A program made the position numbers and the translations under genes. Shown here piece after piece: positions 7,258-14,077 of a stretch of DNA of 43,102 nt. The notes beneath the pieces are model-generated. The model saw nothing but the letters and a program-made list of their open reading frames with translations. It had not been told where the DNA came from and did no database searches. This stretch comes from Actinacidiphila paucisporea (lineage in GTDB: Bacteria > Actinomycetota > Actinomycetes > Streptomycetales > Streptomycetaceae): NCBI RefSeq assembly GCF_900142575.1, contig NZ_FRBI01000011.1, forward strand, positions 196,912 to 240,013, given 5' to 3'. Position 1 is the stretch's first letter. Every line of letters begins with the position of its first letter.

Positions 7258-7722
7258 ATGGACTGGAGCCACTACCGCTTCCGCAGCACCTGGCTCCTGG
7301 ACGCGGCGCCGGACGCCGTCTACCGGGTGCTGGAGCGCCCCGACTCCTACCCGCAGTGGTGGCCGCAGATCCGCGAGGTCCGGCAGACCGGCGAGACCAC
7401 GGGAGTGCTCCGCTTCCGCTCCGTCCTGCCTTACGACCTGGTGGTCACCGCACGCTCCACCCGCCAGGACCCCGAGCGCCGGATCCTCGAAGTCGCCATG
7501 ACCGGCGACCTGGAGGGCTGGGTCCGCTGGACCGCGACCCCCGACGGCCCCGGCACCCGGCTGCTGTTCGAGCAGGACGTCGTCGTCCGCAAACCCTTGA
7601 TGCGCCTGCTGGCCGTCCCCGGCCGCCCGTTCTTCGTCGCCAACCACGCCCTGATGATGCGCACCGGCCGCACCGGCCTGCTCGCCCGCCTCGCGACCGC
7701 GGACCCCGGCGATGCCGTTTGA
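7258..7722 (+). CDS. SRPBCC-fold (START/polyketide cyclase-like) protein
   Basis: 154 aa from ATG 7258. The N-terminus FRSTWLLDAAPDAVYRVLERPDSYPQWWPQIREV is the typical first beta strand and helix of the SRPBCC ligand-binding fold. Further on are strands LRFRSVLPYDLVVTARS, LEVAMTGDLEGWVRW and GTRLLFEQDVVVRKPLMRLL. It probably binds a hydrophobic ligand in the cytosol, but the ligand is unknown. A longer frame reads back through the tRNA and hairpin and is not real. There is no ribosome site, and CACACT (7246-7251) ends 6 nt before the ATG, which suggests leaderless expression. It sits between two identical tRNA-Val genes. Confidence 0.82.
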   Translation: MDWSHYRFRSTWLLDAAPDAVYRVLERPDSYPQWWPQIREVRQTGETTGVLRFRSVLPYDLVVTARSTRQDPERRILEVAMTGDLEGWVRWTATPDGPGTRLLFEQDVVVRKPLMRLLAVPGRPFFVANHALMMRTGRTGLLARLATADPGDAV

Positions 7723-7748
7723 ACGCCGAGTCCCTTCGCCTGTAGGCT
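7719..7748 (+). promoter_or_regulatory. Putative promoter of tRNA-Val copy 2
   Basis: TTGAAC (7719-7724), an 18-nt spacer and TAGGCT (7743-7748). The -35 overlaps the TGA stop of the SRPBCC gene. A start near 7755 fits the tRNA at 7762. Confidence 0.6.
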
Positions 7749-7761
7749 TTCCCGCAGTCCC

Positions 7762-7833
7762 GGGCGATTAGCTCAGCGGGAGAGCACTTCGTTCACACCG
7801 AAGGGGTCACTGGTTCGATCCCAGTATCGCCCA
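7762..7833 (+). tRNA. tRNA-Val(CAC), copy 2 (CCA encoded)
   Basis: The 72-nt mature sequence is identical to the copy at 7093, with anticodon CAC in loop TTCACAC. Here the CCA tail is encoded (7834-7836). Confidence 0.96.
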
Positions 7834-7862
7834 CCACGTCAGCACGCCAACGCACCACCTTC

Positions 7863-7896
7863 CAGGGGCCGTCCGCCAGGGCGGCCCTGTTGTTTT
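7863..7896 (+). terminator. Hairpin with T-rich tail after tRNA-Val copy 2
   Basis: CAGGG, a bulged G and CCGTCC pair with GGGCGG CCCTG (one G-U) around loop GCCA. TTGTTTT follows at 7890-7896, an unusually canonical intrinsic terminator for this GC-rich genome. Confidence 0.8.
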
Positions 7897-7964
7897 CCCG
7901 ATCGTGTCGACCCGCTCGTCGGGAGCACGGCTCGGGACTCGCGGATCGGTTCCAGGAAGGCGTG

Positions 7965-8423
7965 ATGCAGGCACACTTGATCCCCGGCTCGGACAGCGGT
8001 CGTAGCAGCGTGGATCTGCGGGTGGAACGGGTCATCGTCGCCTCCCTCGAACAGGCCACCGTCCATGTGCGCTGCATGCGGGGGCCGGTCCCCGCAGGGA
8101 GCCGCTTCGACCGGGTCAGCGGTTCGGCCCGGGCGATCGACCTGGCGCTGACGCAGGTCATCGTCTACGGGCATCGGGAGCAGGCACTCGACACCGGCGT
8201 CACCGCCTGGGTGACACTCCGGGGAGAGGGCGTCGAGCAGCTCCAACCGGGCATGGTGGCCTCCGGGTGGCAGACCGTGGAAGGCGCCGACCCGGGGCCC
8301 TGGCTCAGCGATCCACCGGGATCGACTCTCACGCCCCGACCTCCGTCTCCGCCGCCGACTGGGCGATGTGGTCGCGGACGCGGGACTCGGGCAGTCGGGA
8401 GCGCAGTGCCAGCAGGTGGATGA
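7965..8423 (+). CDS. Small protein resembling translational-GTPase domain II (beta barrel)
   Basis: 152 aa from ATG 7965, with GGAAGG 5 nt upstream. Residues about 15-105 read like domain II of EF-Tu-type GTPases: LRVERVIVASLEQATVHVRCMRGPVPAGSRFDRV (strand, turn, strand, 'G x x G' step), then a middle strand, then TGVTAWVTLRGEGVEQLQPGMVASG, which parallels the 'AGDNVGLLLRG..xx.V.RGQVLA' end of EF-Tu domain II. No GTPase motifs are present. The last 40 residues are Pro/Arg/Gly-rich and overlap the 3' end of the convergent permease gene by 95 bp, so the true end may be less conserved. Fold assignment is by eye. Confidence 0.6.
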   Translation: MQAHLIPGSDSGRSSVDLRVERVIVASLEQATVHVRCMRGPVPAGSRFDRVSGSARAIDLALTQVIVYGHREQALDTGVTAWVTLRGEGVEQLQPGMVASGWQTVEGADPGPWLSDPPGSTLTPRPPSPPPTGRCGRGRGTRAVGSAVPAGG

Positions 8424-9990
8424 GGGCGGCCAGTGCCAGGTTCGCCACGAAGCCCCAGCCGAGGCCGATCCAGCCGCGGCCGCCGTCGTAGTCGCCCGCC
8501 CAGCTGATCAGCGCCAGGCCGCCGAGCCAGGGCAGCACCCAGGTCGCGCCCGCCCGCCAGTCGAGCTGCGGGCTCGTGCCCCGGGCGGTCAGTTCGAGGA
8601 CCGCGAGCAGGACGAAGCCGATGCCGATGGTCGCGAACAGCTTCCAGTTGGTGTTCCAGCCCGCCCAGTAGACGATCAGATTCGCCGAGTACAGCCCCAG
8701 GAAGGGGATCAGGTCGCCGCCGGGGACCTTGAACGGCCGCTCGTGGTCGGGGATCTGCCGGCGCATCGCGGCCAGCACCACGGGCCCGGAGCCGAACGAC
8801 AGCACCGTCGCGGACGTGATGAAGCCGACGAGCTGCTGCCAGCTGGGGAAGGGCAGGAAGACCACTAGGCCGAGCACGAAGGTCACCACCAGGCTGACCA
8901 GCGGCGCCCCGCGCCGGGTCGTGCTGGACAGGGCCTCGGGCGCGTTCCCGTTGCGCGCCATGGCGTAGGAGATGCGGGCGGTGACCGTCGTGTAGACAAG
9001 GCCGGTGTCGGCGGGGGAGATGACCGCGTCGGCGTACAGCAGGTACGCGAGCCAGCCCAGCCCGACGGCACTGGCGATGGCCGCCAGCGGGCCGAAGTCG
9101 TCGGTGAACTTCAGGTGCAGCCAGCCGCCCGAGGACGCCAGGTCGTGCCCGGGGACGGCGCCGAGGAAGGCGACTTCGAGCAGGATGTAGATCACCGCGG
9201 TGAGCAGCACCGCGCCGATGATCGCGAACGGCACGTTGCGCCGCGGGTTGTCCGTCTCGCCCGCCAGTTCCACCGCCTGCCTGAAGCCCAGGAAGGAGAA
9301 GGTGATGCCGGCCGTCGAGATGGCGGTGAAGACGCCCTTGGCGCCGCCCGGCGCGAAGCCGCCGTACTGCCGGGCGCCGAAGTTGTGGCCGTGGAAGGCG
9401 GTGAGCAGGAAGGCCGCGATCACCAGCAGGATGATCGCCAGCTTCCACCACACCAGCACGTTGTTGACGCGGGCGAACCAGCGGATGCCGAAGTAGTTCA
9501 GCGCCACGAAGAAGGCCATGGCCACGACCGCGACCGCGTAGCCGAGGCCGGTCAGCGTGTACGCGCCCGAGTCGTGGTGGTCGGTGAAGTGCGCCCACCG
9601 GGTGGCGTACTGCAGCGCGCCCTCCACCTCGATGGGCGCCACGGTGGCCGCCGCGACCCAGGTGATCCACCCCATGGTGTAACTGGCGAAGGAGCCGAAG
9701 GACAGGTGCGGGAAGCGCACCACACCGCCGGACACCGGGAACATCGTGCCCAGCTCGGCGAAGCACAGGCCGATCAGCAGGATCATCACGGCGGCGATCG
9801 CCCACGAGAAGATCGACGCGGGACCGGCCACCTTCGCCGCGTTCAGGGCGCCGAACAGCCAGCCGGAGCCGATGATGGAGCCGACGCCCGCGAAGAGCAG
9901 GCTGACCCTGCCCATGTCCCTGCGCAGCCGCGGCGGACCCTCCGACGGCCCGCCCGCGGGCTTCTCCGTAGGCCCGGAAACCGTGGTCAT
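8329..9990 (-). CDS. APC-superfamily amino acid permease
   Basis: 553 aa, ATG start with GGAAGGGG upstream. The N-terminal RRDMGRVSLLFAGVGSIIGSGWLFGA carries the GSIIGSG signature of TM1 in APC transporters. About twelve TM segments follow, with the first repeat ending near TMFPVSGGVVRFP and a PGGDLIPFLGLYSANL segment late in the protein. It is probably a proton- or cation-coupled amino acid importer. The substrate is not predictable. Its 3' end overlaps the convergent gene at 7965-8423. A repeat cluster at 10078-10138 lies upstream in its promoter region. Confidence 0.9.
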   Translation of the reverse strand: MTTVSGPTEKPAGGPSEGPPRLRRDMGRVSLLFAGVGSIIGSGWLFGALNAAKVAGPASIFSWAIAAVMILLIGLCFAELGTMFPVSGGVVRFPHLSFGSFASYTMGWITWVAAATVAPIEVEGALQYATRWAHFTDHHDSGAYTLTGLGYAVAVVAMAFFVALNYFGIRWFARVNNVLVWWKLAIILLVIAAFLLTAFHGHNFGARQYGGFAPGGAKGVFTAISTAGITFSFLGFRQAVELAGETDNPRRNVPFAIIGAVLLTAVIYILLEVAFLGAVPGHDLASSGGWLHLKFTDDFGPLAAIASAVGLGWLAYLLYADAVISPADTGLVYTTVTARISYAMARNGNAPEALSSTTRRGAPLVSLVVTFVLGLVVFLPFPSWQQLVGFITSATVLSFGSGPVVLAAMRRQIPDHERPFKVPGGDLIPFLGLYSANLIVYWAGWNTNWKLFATIGIGFVLLAVLELTARGTSPQLDWRAGATWVLPWLGGLALISWAGDYDGGRGWIGLGWGFVANLALAALIHLLALRSRLPESRVRDHIAQSAAETEVGA

Positions 9991-10077
9991 GTGCGCCGCC
10001 CCTTCCGCCGTGCCGCCCTTCCGCGGGCACAACGGCCCTCGGCTGCCTTCACTCCGGCGGCCTGCCCGGAGATCGGC

Positions 10078-10138
10078 GGGACATGCCCGCATGTGACCAG
10101 GAGCGTGTGACCGGAGCGCGTGACCGGGACATGCCCGC
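10078..10138. repeat. Repeat cluster upstream of the permease gene
   Basis: GGGACATGCCCGC occurs at 10078-10090 and 10126-10138. The first is part of the palindrome-like GCGGGACATGCCCGC (10076-10090). Between them GTGACC occurs three times (10093, 10107, 10120) at 13-14 bp spacing. It lies 88-148 bp before the permease ATG, a suitable place for an operator. Confidence 0.6.
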
Positions 10139-10153
10139 GGCGGCGGCCGCGGG
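10134..10153 (-). terminator. Hairpin directly after the HTH-receiver gene
   Basis: CCCGCGGC (10134-10141) and GCCGCGGG (10146-10153) form an 8-bp stem with loop GGCG, immediately next to the stop codon at 10154-10156. Confidence 0.5.
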
Positions 10154-10594
10154 TCACTCCTCCTGGAGGGGGATGGTCGCCGTCTCCAGGAAGAACCGGT
10201 CGATGCTGCGCACCGACTGGAGGAAGTCGTCGAGGTTGACGGGCTTGGTGACGTACGCGTTGGCGTGCCGCTGGTAGGCCGCGCTCACGTCGTCGGGGGT
10301 GGCCGAGGTGGTGAGCACCACGACCGGGATCGTGCGCAGGTCGGCGTCGTCCTTCAGCACCGCCAGGAGTTCGCGGCCGTTCATCCGCGGCATGTTCAGG
10401 TCGAGCACGATCAGGTCCGGCCGCGGGTGCTCGGGGTCGCGCAGGTATTCCAGCGCCTCGATGCCGTCGTCGGCCCGGGCGATGTCGCGGGCGACGCCAC
10501 CGTCGGTGAGCGCCTCCTCGATCAGCAGGGCATCGGCCGGATCGTCCTCGACGAGCAGCACGTGGTAGGCGCGATGGCGGGCGAGGGCATTCAC
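10154..10594 (-). CDS. Rcp1-type response regulator from the internal start (alternative product)
   Basis: 146 aa from GTG 10594, nested in the longer frame. AGGAG with a 7-nt spacer precedes it, a better ribosome site than many in this window. The product would be a stand-alone receiver (VNALARHRAYHVLLVEDDPADALL...) with D65 as phosphoacceptor and no output domain. This is the usual architecture for regulators paired with CHASE3 histidine kinases. The sequence does not show whether this, the 282-aa form or both are made. Confidence 0.6.
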   Translation of the reverse strand: MNALARHRAYHVLLVEDDPADALLIEEALTDGGVARDIARADDGIEALEYLRDPEHPRPDLIVLDLNMPRMNGRELLAVLKDDADLRTIPVVVLTTSATPDDVSAAYQRHANAYVTKPVNLDDFLQSVRSIDRFFLETATIPLQEE

Positions 10595-11002
10595 AACGGT
10601 GCTCCTGGTGATCCGGTCGGAAATCTGGTGGGGCTGCGGTTCCGCGGCGAAGACCAGACCTGGCCAGCGGCGGCGGGCGCCCTGGCGGGTGATGCCCCAG
10701 GCACGTCCGAGTTCGGGGTAGCCCGCGCCGCCCAGGGCCGCGGCCGACGCGGCCTCGGCGGCCCGGGTCTCGGTCGCGTGCAGGATGTAGGACAGTACCT
10801 GGAGCCTGGTGAGTGCCGCGGCGGCATCCCCGCCCTGAGCAGGGCTTTCCTGGCCGTACAGTGCCTCAGTGGCAAGCTTGTCGGCGAGATCGGCCACCGC
10901 CTGCTCGGCGCGTGAGACGAACTCGTCATGGCCGAAGTGAAGATCAGGCGGCTTGCCGGGCACCAGTGGACTATAGGCAGCCGTCGGATCACCTGACAAC
11001 AC
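10154..11002 (-). CDS. HTH-like domain fused in frame to a CheY-like receiver
   Basis: 282 aa from GTG 11002, with ACAGGA 6 nt upstream. Residues about 20-118 form a helical domain ending in AGYPELGRAWGITRQGARRRW, a helix-turn-helix pattern common in actinobacteria. A 20-residue linker leads to a receiver (about 146-282): acidic pocket E152/D153/D154, phosphoacceptor D201 (IVLDLNMP), T231 and K253, close to Rcp1-type single-domain regulators. No stop separates the two parts. A second start with AGGAG lies at 10594. The gene is divergent from a histidine kinase and phosphatase pair, its probable partners. Two separate genes in one frame is the alternative reading. Confidence 0.7.
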   Translation of the reverse strand: MLSGDPTAAYSPLVPGKPPDLHFGHDEFVSRAEQAVADLADKLATEALYGQESPAQGGDAAAALTRLQVLSYILHATETRAAEAASAAALGGAGYPELGRAWGITRQGARRRWPGLVFAAEPQPHQISDRITRSTVVNALARHRAYHVLLVEDDPADALLIEEALTDGGVARDIARADDGIEALEYLRDPEHPRPDLIVLDLNMPRMNGRELLAVLKDDADLRTIPVVVLTTSATPDDVSAAYQRHANAYVTKPVNLDDFLQSVRSIDRFFLETATIPLQEE

Positions 11003-11023
11003 CAGTTGTCCTGTAGGTACGAT
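10993..11023. promoter_or_regulatory. Divergent control region: promoter plus hairpin over the HTH start codon
   Basis: On the plus strand CTGACA (10993-10998), 19 nt and TACGAT (11018-11023) form a plausible promoter for the kinase. The inverted repeat GACAAC-ACCA-GTTGTC (10995-11010) overlaps its -35. On the minus strand the same repeat contains the GTG start of the HTH-receiver gene. It could be an operator, an RNA hairpin masking the start, or both. Confidence 0.45.
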
Positions 11024-11100
11024 GGCGCCGCCGCCGACCACTGCAGGTCGTCGCCGGGTCCTCCCGCGACGTGGCATGCGTTGCGCAAGAGGAGAGACGG

Positions 11101-12726
11101 GTGACAGTGGCGACCGACGGACATGAGACGGCGCTCCACATCGGCACGGGCAGACCGCGGGCGACGCCCCGTGGCGCGGGACGGTGGACCACGCGGCAGT
11201 GGCTGACGGCCGGTGTCGCGGTGTCGCTGACGGTCCTGCTCGTGCTGGGGGTGGCGGGCGGCTGGGCACTCCAGCGCACCGCCTCGCTCTCCGACACGGT
11301 GATCGAGGTGGACACACCGGCGCTGGTCGCGGCGGTGCGGCTGGAGAAATCCCTGACCGACCAGGAGACCGGCGTCCGCGGCTACGGACTGACCGGGCAG
11401 ACCGGCTTCCTCGACCCCTACCGCGCGGGTGCCGACGACCAGCGCGCGTACACCGGCCAGCTGCGCACCCTGCTGGCGGGCAACGCTGCGGCCACCGCGC
11501 AGCTCGACGCGGTCACCCGGCAGGCCGAGGCGTGGCAGCGGCTCATCGCCGTACCCGTGGCCGCGGCGCCGCCCGGCGCCCCGGTCGCCCTGGCCTCCGA
11601 GCGCGCCGACGAGGGCAAGCGCGCCTTCGACAGCGTGCGCGCAGCGACGACGAGCCTCGAACAGACCGTGCAGCGGCACCGCGACCACTCCCGCGGCGAG
11701 CTGCGCAGCGCCCGGGGGCTTCGCGACCGGATATTCCTGCTGATCGCGGCGGTGATCCTGCTCCTGACCGCCGCGGTGTTCGCGGGGCTGCGCCGCGGTG
11801 TCACCCGTCCGCTGGGGGACCTGTCGCGGGACGTACGCCTGGTCGCCGACGGTGACTTCGAGCACCCGGTCACCCCCACGGGACCCGCCGACCTGCGCCT
11901 GCTGGCCGCCGACGTCGAGCAGATGCGCGGCCGGCTGGTCGACGAGCTGGCCTTCACCGACACCGCGCGGCAGCAGCTGGACGAGCAGGCGACGGACCTG
12001 CGCAGGTCGAACGAGGAGCTGGAGCAGTTCGCCTACGTGGCCTCGCACGACCTCCAGGAGCCGCTGCGCAAGGTCGCGAGCTTCTGCCAGCTGCTCCAGC
12101 GCCGTTACGCCGACCAGCTCGACGACCGCGCCGGGCAGTACATCGGCTACGCCGTCGACGGCGCCAACCGCATGCAGACCCTCATCCACGACCTGCTGGC
12201 CTTCTCCCGGGTGGGCCGGCTGCACACCGAGATGTCACCGGTCGACCTCGAGGAGCTGTTCACCCGCACCACCGACGCCCTCAGCATCGCCATCGAGGAG
12301 TCGGGCACGGAGCTGACCCACGACCCGCTGCCCGAGGTCGTCGGCGACCGTACGCAGCTGGGGGTGCTGCTGCAGAACCTGCTGTCCAACGCGGTCAAGT
12401 TCCGCAGCCCTGACCGGCCGGCACGCGTCGCGGTCACCGCCTCCTACCAGGAGGACGGGATGTGGCACTTCGCGGTCACCGACAACGGCATCGGCATCGA
12501 AGCGGACTTCGCGGAGCAGGTGTTCGTCATCTTCCAGCGGCTGCACACCCGCGAGACCTACTCGGGCAACGGCATCGGCCTGGCGCTGTGCAAGAAGATC
12601 GTCGAATTCCACGGCGGGGCCATCGCGGTCGACACCGACCACGGCCCCGGCACGCGCATCGCCTTCACCCTGCCGGGACCCGCTCCGGTCCCGGCGGCTG
12701 TCATGACCGAGGAGAGTCAGGAGTGA
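11101..12726 (+). CDS. CHASE3-HAMP sensor histidine kinase
   Basis: 541 aa from GTG 11101, preceded by AGGAG (spacing 7). Order: cytoplasmic tail; TM1 (36-57); extracellular CHASE3-like helical sensor (about 60-205, with the TDQETGVRGYGLTGQ signature); TM2 (211-230); HAMP (231-285); coiled coil; HisKA with H316 in ASHDLQEPLRK; HATPase_c with N430 (LLSNAVKF), G1 DNGIGI (461-466) and G2 GNGIGLAL (489-496). All catalytic residues are present. The H-box resembles that of phytochrome-like kinases that pair with Rcp1-type receivers. The next gene starts inside its stop codon, and a receiver gene lies divergently upstream. Confidence 0.92.
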   Translation: MTVATDGHETALHIGTGRPRATPRGAGRWTTRQWLTAGVAVSLTVLLVLGVAGGWALQRTASLSDTVIEVDTPALVAAVRLEKSLTDQETGVRGYGLTGQTGFLDPYRAGADDQRAYTGQLRTLLAGNAAATAQLDAVTRQAEAWQRLIAVPVAAAPPGAPVALASERADEGKRAFDSVRAATTSLEQTVQRHRDHSRGELRSARGLRDRIFLLIAAVILLLTAAVFAGLRRGVTRPLGDLSRDVRLVADGDFEHPVTPTGPADLRLLAADVEQMRGRLVDELAFTDTARQQLDEQATDLRRSNEELEQFAYVASHDLQEPLRKVASFCQLLQRRYADQLDDRAGQYIGYAVDGANRMQTLIHDLLAFSRVGRLHTEMSPVDLEELFTRTTDALSIAIEESGTELTHDPLPEVVGDRTQLGVLLQNLLSNAVKFRSPDRPARVAVTASYQEDGMWHFAVTDNGIGIEADFAEQVFVIFQRLHTRETYSGNGIGLALCKKIVEFHGGAIAVDTDHGPGTRIAFTLPGPAPVPAAVMTEESQE

Positions 12727-13958
12727 CGCAGGCACCATCCGGTACGGAAGCCGTGCCGGCCGGCGGCAGACTCCGCATTCTGCTGATCGAGGACGATCCG
12801 GGCGACGCCCTGCTGGTCGAGGAGTACGTCGCCGACTCCACCCTGGACGTCGAGATGCGCTGGGTGCAGCGCCTCGCCGACGGGATGGCGGAGGCGGCCC
12901 GCAGCGCCCCCGACTGCATCCTGCTCGACCTGCACCTGCCCGACGCCATGGGCCTGGGGGCGGTGAGCCGGATCCAGGCCGCGAGCCCCTCGGCGGCCGT
13001 CATCGTCCTGACCGGGCTCTCCGAGGACCGGGCAGGGCCGGAGGCCGTCGCCTCCGGCGCACAGGACTACCTGGTCAAAGGGGCCGTCACCGGCGAACTC
13101 CTGGACCGGGCGGTCCGCTACGCCGTGCACCGCAAGCAGGCCGAGCACACCGCCGCGGAGCTGCGCGTCAACCAGCAGCGCGCGCAGGAGAACCAGCGCC
13201 TGGAGCGCGGCCTGCTGCCCGTCCCGATGCTCTCCCCGGGCGCGCCCGTCAGCACGACGTCCTGCTACCTGCCGGGACGCGAGGGCGCACTGCTGGGCGG
13301 GGACTTCCTCGACGTGGTGGAAACCGCGGACGGCACCGTCCACGCCGTCATCGGCGACGTCAGCGGCCACGGGCCCGACGAGGCGGCGATCGGGGTCTGC
13401 CTGCGCATCGCCTGGCGCTCGCTGATCCTGGGCGGGCACCGGAACGGCGAGCTGCTCGCGCTGATGGACCGGATCCTGATCGCCGAGCGCCCCTACTCCT
13501 CGATGTTCGCCACCGTGGCGACGCTCTCCATCGACCGGGAGGTCTGCCGCGCCGACATCACCCTCGCGGGGCACGACGCCCCGCTGCTCATCGAGAACGG
13601 GATCGCCGCCTCCGTCGACGCCCGGCCGGGGATAGCGCTCGGCCTGCTCCCCGACGCCGACGACTGGAGCACCACCAGGGTCGAGCTGCCGCCGGCGGGC
13701 GCGCTGCTGCTGCACACCGACGGCCTGGTCGAGGGCCACGCGGGCAGCGGATCCGAGCGGCTCGGGACGGAGGGCCTGATCCGGGTGATCAAGGCGGCAC
13801 CGTCCCCGCGGGACCAGGCGCTGATCGACCACCTGACCGCCGTCACCCGCGGCCTGGACGGCGGGCGCCACCTCGACGACATCGCCGTGCTGCTGCTGGG
13901 CTGGGGCGCCGCCGGCCGGTCCGCGGGCGACGGCGTCCCGCAGCCGAGGCGCCCGTAG
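12723..13958 (+). CDS. Receiver-PP2C (SpoIIE/RsbU-type) phosphatase
   Basis: 411 aa from GTG 12723, overlapping the kinase stop by GTGA and preceded by CAGGAG. N-terminal receiver (about 16-135): acidic pocket E23/D24/D25, phosphoacceptor D69 (LLDLHLP), T97, K119. A short coiled coil follows (about 136-165). The C-terminal PP2C-type phosphatase domain (about 175-395) has metal-binding D194 (GGDF), GDVSGHG (211-217), HTDGLVEG and LDDIAVLLL. Such proteins usually dephosphorylate an anti-sigma-factor antagonist under control of receiver phosphorylation. No anti-sigma or antagonist gene is present nearby, so the target is unknown. Confidence 0.92.
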   Translation: MTQAPSGTEAVPAGGRLRILLIEDDPGDALLVEEYVADSTLDVEMRWVQRLADGMAEAARSAPDCILLDLHLPDAMGLGAVSRIQAASPSAAVIVLTGLSEDRAGPEAVASGAQDYLVKGAVTGELLDRAVRYAVHRKQAEHTAAELRVNQQRAQENQRLERGLLPVPMLSPGAPVSTTSCYLPGREGALLGGDFLDVVETADGTVHAVIGDVSGHGPDEAAIGVCLRIAWRSLILGGHRNGELLALMDRILIAERPYSSMFATVATLSIDREVCRADITLAGHDAPLLIENGIAASVDARPGIALGLLPDADDWSTTRVELPPAGALLLHTDGLVEGHAGSGSERLGTEGLIRVIKAAPSPRDQALIDHLTAVTRGLDGGRHLDDIAVLLLGWGAAGRSAGDGVPQPRRP

Positions 13959-14077
13959 CGGCTTTTCCACAGGTTCGGCGGCGGCCTTCGCGGGGAGCGC
14001 TTCGGGCTCGGTACGATTCAGCGGTGCGGTGAGAGCTTGCCGCACGGCCTCGTACGACCTTCGTCAGGAGCAGACCG

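Noticed and set aside
8165..10030. 621-codon frame overlapping the permease on the same strand
   Set aside because: Arg/His/Pro-rich product from a shifted frame. The 8329-9990 frame gives the APC transporter.
10591..12225. 544-codon minus-strand frame opposite the histidine kinase and covering the HTH region
   Set aside because: The part opposite the kinase is a shadow, and the part over the HTH region is a shifted frame without domain content.
13959..14077. Possible T-box or other leader riboswitch before thrS
   Set aside because: No T-box bulge sequence or specifier stem could be found in the 119-nt leader.
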